A DNA stretch of 64,000 nt from Prochilodus magdalenae (taxonomy: Eukaryota; Chordata; Actinopteri; Characiformes; Prochilodontidae), in contig JAMWET010003501.1 in the NCBI GenBank assembly GCA_024036415.1, positions 26,315-90,314 of the forward strand. The letters run 5' to 3'. The position numbers and the translations under genes are program-made. The notes under the pieces were generated by a model. The model was not told the DNA's origin, searched no databases, and saw only the letters and a list, made by a program, of their open reading frames with translations. Of the stretch, positions 47,500 to 59,864 are shown piece after piece. The first letter of the stretch is position 1. Each line of letters begins with the position of its first letter.

Positions 47500-49860
47500 A
47501 TACTCTTGTAGCTTCAAGTGTTGGATTGACACTGAAATTCTAGAAGAGAAAATAGCAGCTTCCTATGCAGCCTGCACACTCCCTTCTTCACCTATCAACT
47601 TCACCTGACCCTTCTCCCCCAATCACTCCCCCAACCTGCATCCCCCCACCTGCTCCTACAAGTTAACCTGTACACCCGCACATGCCCACTGGGGTTAAAC
47701 GTGGTCTATACATTCTTATGCCTTAGCACACACTGCACAACCCCAACTAAACCGATGGACAGTGAACGTGAGAGGAGGCCCTGTAACGCCCTGTCCACAG
47801 AGAACAAACCAGGTTGCTGTCTTTGACACTTCCTCACTATATACAGGGGTCTTTCTCTCTCTTCCTCTATTGCTTACTCTCTTTCTTTCCCCATTCAGTC
47901 ACTCTTAAAAAAATAAACTAAAATAATTTCCAGCATAACGTCTAGAACTTGTCAGGGAGCCCAATATTACAGGATACTCCCAGAACTTCCAAGAGAGGTG
48001 GGATGACTGAATATAGCTTTGTAATTGGAGCCATTGAACATGTTCTACTTTTGGCAGCTCTTCAGTTAAACACTGATCAGTTGTTTTTTAAATAACTAGA
48101 GCTGAAATGAGGACAGTCATTACAGACCACAGACCACAAAGCTTTAAACCTGATATAGCCTGATGTCCAGCTGTCACAATTTCCCACCAGTACTGATGGG
48201 CTGCAAGGGAATAAAAAACATGTAGCTACTTGGATCGTCTAATGTCATAAACATACATGGTAGAGTTTATAAATGGTTTAAATGAGTTTATTATTTATTA
48301 TTAAAATCATCAGTCATCAATAAACATCTTAAAATAATTAACAAGCAGTTACATCACATTAATAATGGGCAAAAGTGACCTGTTGTTTGTCCAAGTACAT
48401 TTATATGTACCGTTAAAGCTCAGATTCTGATGTTTACTGATCTTGCTTTGTCTTAACTCTCATTCAGCTTTAAAACTGCCTGTTTCAATGCATATTCATA
48501 TCCATCAGTCATAACTTATCTTGGCCTGTTTTATTAATGTGCTATAACTGTTTGTTATTGCTTTGTTAAGTCTTTATAGCTTAAGTAAGAGCTAACAATA
48601 GGCTAATGTTACACCATTAATAAACACTATATATAAGTAATTTCAAAAGGATGTGGTGCCATCATTTGAGATTCTCAAAGGAAACTTAGTAAAGGCAAAT
48701 ACATATTACATATTATAATATAAAGCACTTTATAGCAACTCAGCATGGCAAACGGTAACTAAGGTAAAGCACAGCTCTGGACTAGCACTTGGCTACCGGT
48801 CAGTTCAGTCCTGCCATGAACACACAGTCCAGTCCTATACTAATAACACCATTGCTTATTAGTCCTATCCAGTCCAGTAACACAGGAAGGACATCTGGCC
48901 CGGTTTTGGGTCATATTAAAAATGGTTATTTTGGTTAACTGGTGTTTAATTTTACTTTTCGATTTTTTATTTATTCATGCCATTGTTTCATGTTACAAGA
49001 TGAATAGAAGGTACGCTGATCGCTCAGGTATGACTTCAGTAACTACCTCTGTTAATGAAAAAACCTGCATTCAGATTTAAGGTGAATGAATATCTGCTCA
49101 CAGAGAAGTCTGGATCTTTAAGTAAATGGCTTTTGAATTTCCAGTTTTGAAAACCTGTTTTGGCCAGTCCATGCAAAAGTTAGCGATCTAAAAGAGTTCT
49201 TGCCAAGTACTCATCCATGAATCCATAACTTTTATTTTTCCTTATACATAAGAAGAAAAATGTTTACTCTTGTGTATGTTTATGAACAGAATGGATATAA
49301 TCATGAAAACAGTAAAGGATAATTAATTGATAACCACCTACTTAATGACTTTCAAATGGAAATCTGGCAACCTAAAAGCTTTAGGTGCTTAAGTCATAGC
49401 CATAGACCTGAAGGATGACCACTTTACCATGCCTAGGAAAAAGTTAAAATCACCCCTAGAATTCTATTGATGAAGAAGCTATATATGTGTATCCATGTAC
49501 ATTATACAATATACGAGATGTATATCTATATAGTTTTTTGATTTGTCCACTTCTAAATATTGTAGTTGGAACAGCACCCTTATTGCCCCTCCTTTTGATT
49601 GACAGTTGGAGTGTAAAATATATACAATTAGCCAGGCTACTGTCAGGCCACCTTAAAATGATCTGAAGTGTTATGAAATCCTTTCACATTTCAGAACCGA
49701 CACATTTGTAATATAACACCATTCACTTTGCCATACTGGATAACTAGTAAAGATAAATACTAGCTACAACATGAACTAAAATCTAAAGCTATACCAATCT
49801 ATACCAGCGTCTGCATATGATGCATCATCACTAAGCCAAAGGAAATCTGGCCCAACACTC
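47500..49860. other. Intergenic, no gene recognised
   Basis: A/T-rich sequence between the M2 promoter and the 57-bp minisatellite. No family exon, transposase or long ORF is seen on either strand. Confidence 0.4.
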
Positions 49861-49944
49861 ATCTATGTTCAAGCTGCCACAGAGAACAATACAGAACAAA
49901 CAGAGAAATCAAGATGAGCTGCAACATCTCCCAATCATATACAG

Positions 49945-51020
49945 TCTAACTAAAGCCCCCAGTGACTCGCTACAGATCAAACTGAACATAAACCTGCTGT
50001 CTCTAACTAAACCTCCCAGTGACTCGCTACAGATCAAACTGAACGTAAACCTGCTGTCTCTAACTAAAGCTCCCAGTGACTCACTACAGATCAAACTGAA
50101 AGTAAACCTGCTGTCTCTAACTAAAGCTCTCAGTGACTCGCTACAGATCAAACTGAAAGTAAACCTGCTGTCTCTAACTAAAGCCCCCAGTGACTCACTA
50201 CAGATCAAACTGAACATAAACCTGCTGTCTCTAACTAAAGCTCTCAGTGACTCACTACAGATCAAACTGAACGTAAATCTGCTGTCTCTAACTAAACCTC
50301 TCAGTGACTCGCTACAGATCAAACTGAAAGTAAACCTGCTGTCTCTAACTAAAGCTCTCAGTGACTCGCTACAGATCAAACTGAAAGTAAACCTGCTGTC
50401 TCTAACTAAAGCTCCCAGTGACTCGCTACAGATCAAACTGAAAGTAAACCTGCTGTCTCTAACTAAAGCTCCCAGTGACTCACTACAGATCAAACTGAAA
50501 GTAAAAGTAAACCTGCTGTCTCTAACTAAAGCTCTCAGTGACTCACTACAGATCAAACTGAAAGTAAAAGTAAACCTGCTGTCTCTAACTAAAGCCCCCA
50601 GTGACTCACTACAGATCAAACTGAAAGTAAACCTACTGTCTCTAACTAAAGCTCTCAGTGACTCACTACAGATCAAACTGGAAGTAAAAGTAAACCTGCT
50701 GTCTCTAACTAAAGCTCTCAGTGACTCGCTACAGATCAAACTGAAAGTAAAAGTAAACCTGCTGTCTCTAACTAAAGCTCTCAGTGACGCTACAGATCAA
50801 ACTGAAAGTAAAAGTAAACCTGTTGTCTCTAACTAAAGCTCTCAGTGACTCGCTACAGATCAAACTGAACGTAAACCTACTGTCTCTAAAGCTCTCAGTG
50901 ACTCGCTACAGATCAAACTGAAAGTAAAAGTAAACCTGCTGTCTCTAACTAAAGCCCCCAGTGACGCTACAGATCAAACTGAAAGTAAAAGTAAACCTGC
51001 TGTCTCTAACTTGTCCTCTC
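49945..51020 (+). repeat. 57-bp minisatellite, both strands open
   Basis: About 19 units of 57 bp (63 bp where 'aaagta' is doubled): ctaactaaagctcycagtga, ctcgctacagatcaaactga, aagtaaacctgctgtct. Plus frame encodes a 19-residue repeat (LTKAPSDSLQIKLKVNLLS) over 323 codons from 49865; the minus strand is also open for 276 codons. Units with a 2-bp deletion (gtgacgctacag) near 50787 and 50964 change frame. After the last unit there is a good donor, cttcacag|gtaagt, at about 51049. Degenerate copies continue to about 51370. Coding use is unproven: open frames on both strands follow from a stop-free unit whose length is a multiple of three. Confidence 0.85.
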
Positions 51021-51049
51021 TAAACAAAACCAACAGTGACTCTTCACAG

Positions 51050-51370
51050 GTAAGTGGTTGCTAAAGTATTGCAAGTCACAATAATTACAATAACTGGGCT
51101 ACAGTAACTCCAACAAACCTGCTCTCTGTAAACAAACCCTCTCAGTAACTCTACACAGATAAAAATGAAAAGAAAAAGCTATCCTGCTTTCTCTAACTGA
51201 GGCTTTTCTCTAACACTCTGCTCAGATAAAAGTGAAAGTGAACCCATTCTCTCTCAACAAAACCTCTTAGTGACTCATTACAGATCAAAGGCAAGGTGGA
51301 ACAGTTCTCTCTATAGTTAACTCTGAATGACTCTTCTCAGATGAAAGTGAAAGTGGAACTCCAGTAGGCT
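51050..51370 (+). repeat. Decayed edge of the 57-bp minisatellite
   Basis: Diverged units ('acaaaccctctcagtaactc', 'gtgactcattacagatcaaa') at irregular spacing show that the array is old at this side and recently homogenised in its centre. Confidence 0.6.
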
Positions 51371-52106
51371 GCCATATGAGCCTCACTGATGGCTGTTTCG
51401 GTTTCCTTTATTCATTCCGTGCTCAGCCTTTCACTATGTTTGTTCACATTTTCTAACCCATCAAACCCTGAACATTCGCTCATCTTCACCGTACTCACGC
51501 CATCGTCTGTTCTTCTCAGTGGGAACTCTATTATCCTCAGTATAATTAGGATTTGTTCTTGCACTCTATATCCTGCTTTTGCTGCTATTGTTGTCTGTTT
51601 ATTTCATGCTCCTTAAGTAGTTGAGTGTTTCTATTGAATGTTTCACATGACAAACGTTGTCAACAATATCCAACATAAAAACATGAATCAGTGAATTTTT
51701 AAGATGCAGTTTTATTGTTTTGCAAATGTATTGTGCACTCAGCTTAAAAACAGGGTATTGCAAGGTAGTAACCAGGGTATACAAGGTGTTTGCTTAGATG
51801 GTGCTAAGTGGTTGCTAAGGGATTGCAAGCCAGTTTCCATGGTGCAGTGGCCATGTTAAGATAAAACACACCAGAACAGTACATGGGAAGTGTTTTTATT
51901 GTACTGTTCCGCTGTGCAGGATCAGCTAACAGTCAACTAAGACTTTCAATATTGAAAAAAAAAAAAAGCAAATTTAACAAAGAGTAAGTTCATTGTTCAG
52001 TTATAGGTCTGAAATGTTGTGTACTTTTGAATTTGAAATCTCAAATTGAGGAAAATATAAAAGCACAGAGTGAAACACAGTTGCACTTTTAATTGGATGA
52101 AGGTTA

Positions 52107-54913
52107 TTAGTTTACTTTAAGGACGGCATATTCAGCCTTATCTTCAATGCCAATAACAGTAGGTGCTGCAGGTGTTCTACTGAGGACTATGGTCGAGTAT
52201 GTCACGTCATCCTGTAGAGGCATCATAAATGTTAATTAACACACAACACAACACTTAACACTAACACTTTACAAGCCACGTCAGCGTTTAACCTGAACTT
52301 CCTGGAGCAGCTTCCTTAATTTACTCACATGGTACATTCCAACCTGTCACTGTATTGTGCAGAATCAATCAGGCAGACCAGCATATATCATTAGTTAAGT
52401 GTTCAACTGAATATGAGCAAAACTATATATATATATGTGACTATTTAAAGACTTTCCTAGAATTTTACAAGCATAATATTGTATAATTATATAATAACTA
52501 TGTAGTTACACGTTAATAATGTAGTAACAACATTGTAACTACTAAAAATGTATTCACTATTGTCTAATTTATTCACAGTTGTGATTACAGCATTATGGCT
52601 TATATAAACACATTTAAGTGGCAACTTAAATTATTACAGAGGTTATTACACAAGTGTATAACCTGTGTACAGTTTCTGATTAAATATGTGTAATCATCAA
52701 GATACTCTTATACTATGACATGATAAAAGTGAAGTTCATACAAGTATGAGATTTTCATAATACAATGATCATCTCAATAAATATCAAGGTTTCATGGTTT
52801 ATGCATTTTTACAAGGTAATAACCAATGATAATTCTCAGTGGGATATGAATAGATGTGGGGACATGTCGGTATATATTTGCTTGTAGATATGGTGATAGA
52901 TCTGATCTTATATTATGAGATATTATGGGATGTGATTACATCTGATGGGAAGTGATTTGATCTATTAGAGTATAATGGAATGTGATTGGATGTTGTGTGA
53001 TTTGATAGGATGTGATAAAATGTGATAGGATAAGGATGGGATGGGAATCATGTGATACTATATGATGGGTTTTGACGCATAAGACACATAACACAGTTAA
53101 AGGATATAGTAGGATGTGTATATAGAATATGATGGGAATGATATTGAGATATTGAAGATATGAAGGTATATTGTGAGACATAACAGTGTGATGGGATTTG
53201 ATGGGTTAGTTATGGGACACGGTGATGGATCTGATGGGATATAATGGTATATGACTGCATGCGGTGAGATATGATAGGATATAATGGAATGTGATAGGAT
53301 AGAAAGAGATGAGATGCATGATGGGACGTATTGACTCACCTGTGATTTCTGCTCTCTCTCCGTCTGTTGTTGCTCCGGGCTCTCCGCCTGCCCTTGTCTA
53401 CGTCCTGTAGAATGAAACCAGACAGAGTGAACCAAACACTTACTACACATCTCACTAGAGTGTGCAGAGGTGCATGTGTGTGTACCTCTGTATCTCCAGT
53501 AGATGACTCCTCCGAGTACCATCAGGAGAAGAAGAACAGGAATTAAGCTGAAGGAAATTACGGACACGGAATTCCCTGTGTCAGGAAAGAATTGAGAAAC
53601 AAACTGCATATTTGTTGAGTGTTTGAGTGTGTGTAAAGGGTGGTGGGGAATTGGTTTAGTCACAGTGTTTCTCCGGTTCCCCTGTATGCTGAGCTTAATG
53701 ACTAAAAATATCTATAAAAGCAATATAGAAGTGTAACATTACATCAGCTGCAGTCAGCATGCTGTACTTACCAGCTGGTGTTTGGGAGGAAGTTGTAGTA
53801 GATGTTGTAGTTGCAGTGGTGCCCTCTGTGGGTGCAAAGGAGCATGATGGTCAGAGCAGTAACGGTACCATCAGCTAATAGCTCACTATAGAACAACATG
53901 TACATCTACATTATACATGACAATACTGAGACTGAATTACCTGCCTATTTAACATTAGAGAGTCACAAACATGCAAAAAAATAAGAAATCATGAAGGGGG
54001 CAAACACTTTTTCACACCACTGTATCTCTTATTTACCATTCTACTGTATATGCATTTCTCACACAACATGACTGAGTAACATAAATACATGATTATTCAC
54101 TAAATAAATGAATAAATAAAGGCAGATACACTAAATCCCAAAAACCCCAAAATGAGTAATTTCATTTCACCAGCCTGCACGACTTCTACAGGTGACTGCA
54201 GGTGAACAGAGATGATAGTGGAATGTTTTTGTGGGCACTGTTTTAATAATGTGTATTTTAAAACATTTATAGAGTCTGAAACTCAGTGAGAATATAAACT
54301 GAGAGTGTTTTACCTTTTACAGTGAGTCTGATGATTGCATGTGAACCTTTAACAGTACACTGGTAATCTCCTCCATCCTCTTCAGTCAGGTGTGATATGA
54401 GTAGAGAGAGATTTCCTGGAGAGTGATCATTAAACAGCTGAACTCTGTTTCTGTACTGACCACTCTCCCTGGATATCTCTTCATATGTCTGTGTGTTTCT
54501 GTTTTCTTTCTGCCAGATTAATTCCTCAGGTTTGGTCTGTAGGTCAGTGCAGGAGCAGGGCAGCAGTACTGACCCTCCTGTATGTGCTGTTATACGCTGC
54601 TGTCCTCTGTTCTCCAGAGTGCAGCCTGTAGAAACACACATCAGTAAGATCAGATTAACTCTATACTCTGTGTATGACATCATCACTACAGTTTCTATTG
54701 TAAGTATGTGGTTTAAATTTGATCATCTCCATTAAGATATACCTTTAATTAGAGCACTAGTACACAGTTCTGATACAGTATGTGAAATCTAAGACTAAGG
54801 ATGTTTGACTAGTAGACAGTTTGCCAGAAAGAACCATTTACACAGTTCAGAATATCACACTCACCTTCAGAGACATGAAGCCCAATGAAGAGAAGATAAA
54901 CAGTCAGCAACAT
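52107..54913 (-). CDS. M3: single-V inhibitory receptor with ITIM tail
   Basis: Exons in order are 54865-54913 (signal peptide), 54314-54625 (V, 312 nt), 53772-53825 (stalk, 54 nt), 53486-53575 (TM, 90 nt), 53340-53404 (tail 1, 65 nt) and 52107-52211 (tail 2, TAA at 52107-52109). All junctions are canonical; introns 1-4 are phase 1 and intron 5 phase 0. The sum is 225 codons (224 aa). The V domain is near-identical in framework to M1. The stalk is a short Thr/Ser run (EGTTATTTSTTTSSQTPA). The helix VISFSLIPVLLLLMVLGGVI has no charged residue and is followed by YWRYRG. The tail begins with a Gln/Glu-rich linker, then VTYSTI, a consensus ITIM, and AEYAVL, an ITIM-like motif three residues from the end region. 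Family knowledge: such motifs recruit SHP-1/SHP-2 on phosphorylation. It is the only member with this kind of TM and tail, so it is the likely inhibitory partner of the set. The ligand is unknown. Confidence 0.85.
52860..53340. repeat. Imperfect 'gatgggatatgataggatgt' tandem repeat
   Basis: Short (about 10-12 bp) imperfect units built on ggatrtgat fill the last intron of M3. It makes minus-strand ORFs rich in His/Ile/Pro/Ser that are not genes. Confidence 0.7.
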
Positions 54914-55132
54914 GGTCACTAGTACACCAACACTGAGTCCACCGCACACTGACCGCTCCACACCCAGCACTACACTCGCCCTGTATACCCACACTGAGTA
55001 CCCAACTCTCTCAGCAGCTCTTCACTGGAGTGTAACCCACTCTAATGTTCGTGCAGCTCAGAGTCTAGTTCGTGTAGCGTTTTCATCATCAACTGTGTGT
55101 AACTCTGTAAACCACACGTCTGACACGGCTGC

Positions 55133-55168
55133 CTCTGAGCTGTGACATCACTTACTGCTTCCTGTTTC
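55133..55168 (-). promoter_or_regulatory. Shared upstream module of M3
   Basis: Minus strand: AACAGGAAGCAG, then AAGTGATGTCACAGCTCAGAG, about 220 bp before the start codon. The ETS core and the CRE-like octamer (TGATGTCA) are both intact. Confidence 0.55.
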
Positions 55169-55199
55169 ATGGTGCTGGATTTCACAATACCCACATGCC

Positions 55200-57395
55200 C
55201 ACACTGACCAAGCTAGTGTGTGTGCAGTGGACGTAGGATGGGTGGAAGTGGGTGTGTGGGTATGCTGGGTAAGCTGTTGAGTATCTGATCTCGGTACACA
55301 GGGTGCTGGAAGCCTGTTCGCTGAAAAGTACCCGGAAATGCCTTACTGGATCTTTCCTTTTCTTTCTCTACAATTCAAACCCTATTCCATGCTGAACAAT
55401 GCATGATGTTAATTAATATGCACTTCTAATGACTCACTGAATACTGGCTAACTGAACTCTCTGTGTGTTGAAATCAGCCGGTTGGGGCTTGTTTAATCTA
55501 TGAGAACTGAAACTGTGATGGTGACCTTAGAGACTTCTTTTGAAGAATGAGTAATGTAGTGGGCTGTTCTAGTCTGGGATCCATTTATAGAGTACTTTGC
55601 TGAATTGCTTCAACCTACAGTTCCACAGTAGAAGCACTGAGATATATACACCATCGTCATTCATAGTGGCTTTCTGTTAGGAGGTGTCTATACTAAACTC
55701 CAACCCTTATAGTTAACTTATGGGGGAATTATGGAATTATTAATACTTTTAGAAAAAGAAGTAGAAGTTCTTAGAACTTGTGCTCTTCTGTGTGTCTCTT
55801 CTTTTGTGGTGTATCAGTTAACAGAAAACACAACCACACCAACCAAGTTACTACATCTGCAGTGGTTATGGGGTGTGGGCAGTGTTTTGCAAGTGAGGTT
55901 GAGCCTGGTTTGCATGCAACAGTGACAACAGTGCTGAAAGCTTGTTTACAGAAAATGACAGCTGTACATTATAAATGTCCTCCTGCAGGTAAAGTTGACA
56001 GTACAGACATGTACAGTACATACAGTCGGTCCTGAATGCATGTCATTAGCTCTGTGAACATTGAGGACCATTTGGAACCGGTCTCTAAAGGTATACACAC
56101 AGATGTGATTTCTGTCCCTACAGCGGTCTGAGATATTGAGCTCTACTCTGCACGCTCTGCCATTCTGGAAGCTCAACCATCTCCCTGCATTACTGTACCC
56201 TGAAACAGTAGTGTTGATCTTGCATGTAGGGAGTGTTTGGACCTTGGACAGCAACCAGCAGCTCTTTGAACACTCTAGATCAGTGCTTCTCAACACTGGC
56301 CCTGGAGATAGCAGGGCTATAGCAGGCCTGGCAGGTGAAGTGAAACCATGGGAGCTTTTCTTGGAAAACTGTTAGACAGGAGATCACGATTCGTCAGCAG
56401 ATAAAGCTGCGGACTTGCATTAAACACAGACGGAACTTTGTGGGTCCCATCACACCTGTACCCCGATGTTCTCTGTTGGTTACTGTTAATACACCTAGTC
56501 CTAAACAATGCCATTAGGGAGAGCCCGAAAATCAGTTTGACTTTAAGCACCATCTGGCAGAGGAACAGGGACACGACTGTGAGACGTGACTAAGATGGTA
56601 TAAGGTATGATTCTTAGAAGAAGGAGAGAAAGATGGAGTAGCACACAGTCCAGTCCAAAGTGTGTTTATTGCATAATCAGTGTTCTTATATATTCATGAT
56701 TTAAATATTTTCACTAATATTTACTATTAGCCTTGTGCAGCGCCATCTACAGGAGCATGAAGTTACTACCACCTTAAACATGCAAGGTGACTCAGTTTTG
56801 TCAGGTGAGCTCAGGAATTGTGTTTATTACACAATGTAAATCTGTATAGTTATGACATAAATACACTCCAAACTTCATCTTCAAAGTAATATAGAGTATA
56901 GCCTACAACAGGAACATGTACATAGACAGTACATCACATGCAGGATATATAGATATATAAATAATACATGGTTTCTATATGAACAACATCTGTGTAGCAT
57001 ATTAATAAACATTTGGACTCCAGAACTTTTATAAATATACAACAAGCAGGTGCCAATTGACAGGACTACCCTTGTAAAGGTAAATGAGTTATGAACAGTT
57101 TATAAGTAGTTAGTTAATGGCTATTCATGTAGTCATAAGCACATTAGAAATCATTTATAAGTAGTTATAACACACAAGATGTTGTATGGGGAAGACAAAG
57201 TAAGATCTGACTTTTAAAAGTATAGATGGATGTGAGGTAAATATTTGGCAAGCAACCAGTTACTCTTGCCATTCCTATCCAAGTTTGGACTGCTTATTAA
57301 TATTTGTATTGTGTTTATTGTCTAATAAATAACCATTAATACACAGATTAAAAACCATTCATAAGTCTTATAAGAATACCAGTCTCATAGCACAT
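55200..57395. other. Intergenic between M3 and M4
   Basis: No coding exon is seen. Near 56285 a short high-copy motif ('gtgcttctcaacactggccc') resembles that at 17085. The right part (56780 onward) is the M4 3' flank. Confidence 0.4.
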
Positions 57396-57560
57396 GCACA
57401 TTTAACGTGTTGAGGTGTTTTGGATGCCAAATGCAGAAATCAGGTCAGCGTTGCAGAACGGCACTACTCCATCTCCATCAGTGGTGCTGTACTGAACTCT
57501 GGAATGATCTGATAGAGACGTGTTCAGGAATGGTGTTAATGCACACAAAGAGGGAAATAA
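56780..57560. repeat. Duplicated 3' flank of M4 (partner of 59865-60672)
   Basis: Collinear text from 'catgcaaggtgactcagttt' through the tail exon, differing by scattered substitutions and a 14-bp deletion inside the M4 tail exon. Confidence 0.85.
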
Positions 57561-58051
57561 ATCTGATTAGAAGAGATTAACCCTTTTACCTTTGATTCTG
57601 CTGGTATAATAGACCACAGCTACTATAATGTGGAGGAAGATCACAGTCACCAAAGCAAAGGGGATGAAGGGAAGAGACCGTGGAGAAGCTGTAACAGGAA
57701 TTGGTACAAGTGGGGAACAGGTTAAGGACTTCCAACTAAAATGTAAAATCCATACAAATCTAATATCTCACTTGAGTTCTGTTTCTAAAATGTTCCGACG
57801 GGTTAGTCTGTTGACCACCACAGTAGATTTTATAGTTTTGGTTTTATGTCGATTATAATAGCCTGTAATTCACTTTTACTGCCCTGTAGGATTAGACAGT
57901 CTAGCCCACAATTAAAGTCAATACGTAATTCATAATGATATGTTATGGTGCATAATTTAGTATCATACACCTCAACCTTGTTTTCCTGTCTTCATTTGTC
58001 AGTCCTCTCTCTATATAACACCCCGCATGCAGCATGCCAAATAAATATTAC

Positions 58052-58133
<82 letters not shown>

Positions 58134-59527
58134 GTGTTTAAGTCCAGACACATTTCAGGCCTGTTTAATTACAAACAGTAAATACATGAGTACATTCCCA
58201 AAGCCTTGAGTACCGCCCTGGCGCTGAACCTAAATTTAGTCCAAACTAAATCCAACTCAAATTATACCCTCAAGTTCTCAAATCCAGATCTGACCAAAAC
58301 CAGCTCAACAGTAACAGCTGTAAAATGGGTCTGTGCTCTAAAGTATTGTGGCTAATCTGTTTATCAGTCCCAGAGTATCATCAAGCAGTCAGTATTATAT
58401 CTGTAGAGGTGTTACTGACCATCACACTCCTATCAAGTAAGCATTTGTAGATGTGAATTTGGACCATCCAAATAAAGCTAAACACTACAGAACATTTAGT
58501 AGATCCTCTACAGCATTTATATGTTGTATGTGATGTTTAATAGATTGTCACTTTCAGCAAGCTGTCAACAGCTGTACAGCACAATTTACTAACCAGCCAG
58601 GTTTCCTTATCTAGTGATTATTAGTGTGAATGTACAATTAGTTTTAATTAATTAACTAACTTTTAAACACTAAACACGTTTAATACTGAAACAGTAAAAC
58701 AAGTCTGCAAGGTATAATTTTGCAGTTAAGGCAAGTTGAGCCACAGCATTTCTAGACACTCCCTCTTTCTGAAAAGCTCTGGTCATGGTTGCTCATCTTT
58801 TTGTCAACTTCAGCAGTCTTCTACACAACTTCTACAGGTGACTGCAGGTGAACAAAGATGATAGTGGAATGTTTTTGTGGGCACTGTTTTAATAATGTGT
58901 ATTTAAAAACATTTATAGAGTCTGAAACTCAGTGAGAATATAAACTGAGAGTGTTTTACCTTTTACAGTGAGTCTGATGATTATATGTGAACCTTTAACA
59001 TCACACTCATAATCTCCTCCATCCTCTTCAGTCAGGTGTGATATGAGTAGAGAGAGATTTCCTGGAGAGTAATCATTAAACAGCTGAACTCTGTTTCTGT
59101 ACTGATCACTTTTAATGGCCATCTCTACCCATGTGATTCCTTTGGGCCTCTTCCATCTGAACTCCTTGGGTGTGGTCTGTAGGTCAGTGCAGTAGCAGGG
59201 CAGCAGTACTGACCCTCCTGTATGAGCTGTGATACGCAGTAGTTGTTCTCTGTTCTCCAGAGTGCAGCCTGTAGAAACACACATCAGTAAGATCAGATTA
59301 ACTCTATACTCTGTGTATGACATCATCACTACAGTTTATATTGTAAGTATGTGATTTTTTAAATAGAGCACTAGTACACAGTTCTGATACAGTATGTGAA
59401 ATCTAAGGCTAAGGATGTTTGACTAGTAGACAGTTTACCAGAAAGAACCATTTACACAGTTCAGAATATCACACTCACCTTCAGAGACATGAAGCCCAAT
59501 GAAGAGAAGATAAACAGTCAGCAACAT
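57402..59527 (-). CDS. M4: single-V receptor, no stalk, frameshifted and extended tail
   Basis: Exons in order are 59479-59527 (signal peptide), 58960-59268 (V, 309 nt), 57590-57688 (TM, 99 nt) and 57402-57508 (tail, TAA 57402-57404). All are open and total 188 codons (187 aa). The V domain carries the RPKGITWVEM type of central segment, as in G3 and M5, with LLPCYCTD and YECDVKG. The TM exon reads ASPRSLPFIPFALVTVIFLH then IIVAVVYYTSRIK. In the tail, [13 protein letters not shown] is followed by a new sequence ([14 protein letters not shown]...) because 14 bp are missing relative to the M5 copy, shifting frame past the usual SLE-stop. The tyrosine has Thr at +3, so the ITIM consensus is lost. 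No stalk exon was found in the 1.2-kb intron. Confidence 0.72.
58053..58132. repeat. (GATA)n microsatellite
   Basis: About 20 tandem GATA units in the V-to-TM intron of M4. The homologous place in M5 (about 61990) has only 'tagacagatagacag'. Confidence 0.95.
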
Positions 59528-59720
59528 GGTCACTAGTACACCAACACTGAGTCCACCGCACATTGACCGCTCCACACCCAGCACTACACTCGCCCTGTAT
59601 ACCCACACTGGGTACCCAACTATTCACTGTAATGTCCATGCAGCTCAGAGTCTAGTGCGTGTAGCGTTTTCATCATCAGCTGTGTGTAACTCTGTAAACC
59701 ACACACTCTGACATGGCCGC

Positions 59721-59760
59721 CTCTGAGCTGTGAGAACACAAACTGCTTCCTGTTTCATGG
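59721..59760 (-). promoter_or_regulatory. Upstream module of M4 with CRE-like site destroyed
   Basis: The minus strand keeps AACAGGAAGCAG, but the place of TGATGTCACAG reads TGTTCTCACAG. M4 may therefore be regulated differently from M3 and M5. Confidence 0.5.
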
Positions 59761-59864
59761 TGCTGGATTTCACAATACCCACACGCCCACACTGACCAAG
59801 ATAGTGTGTGTACAGTGGACGTAGGATGGGTGGAAGTGGGGTGTGTGGGTATGCTGGGTAAGCA

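Noticed and set aside
49909..50739. 276-codon minus-strand ORF as a repeat protein
   Set aside because: It is the complement of a stop-free 57-bp minisatellite; a unit length divisible by three keeps any such frame open.
52860..53340. CRISPR-like or regulatory repeat array in the M3 intron
   Set aside because: Units are short, contiguous and imperfect with no spacers; it is a simple tandem repeat.
53097..53663. 188-codon minus ORF as a single protein
   Set aside because: It is M3's TM and first tail exon read through introns into the intron minisatellite; splice sites define the real exons.
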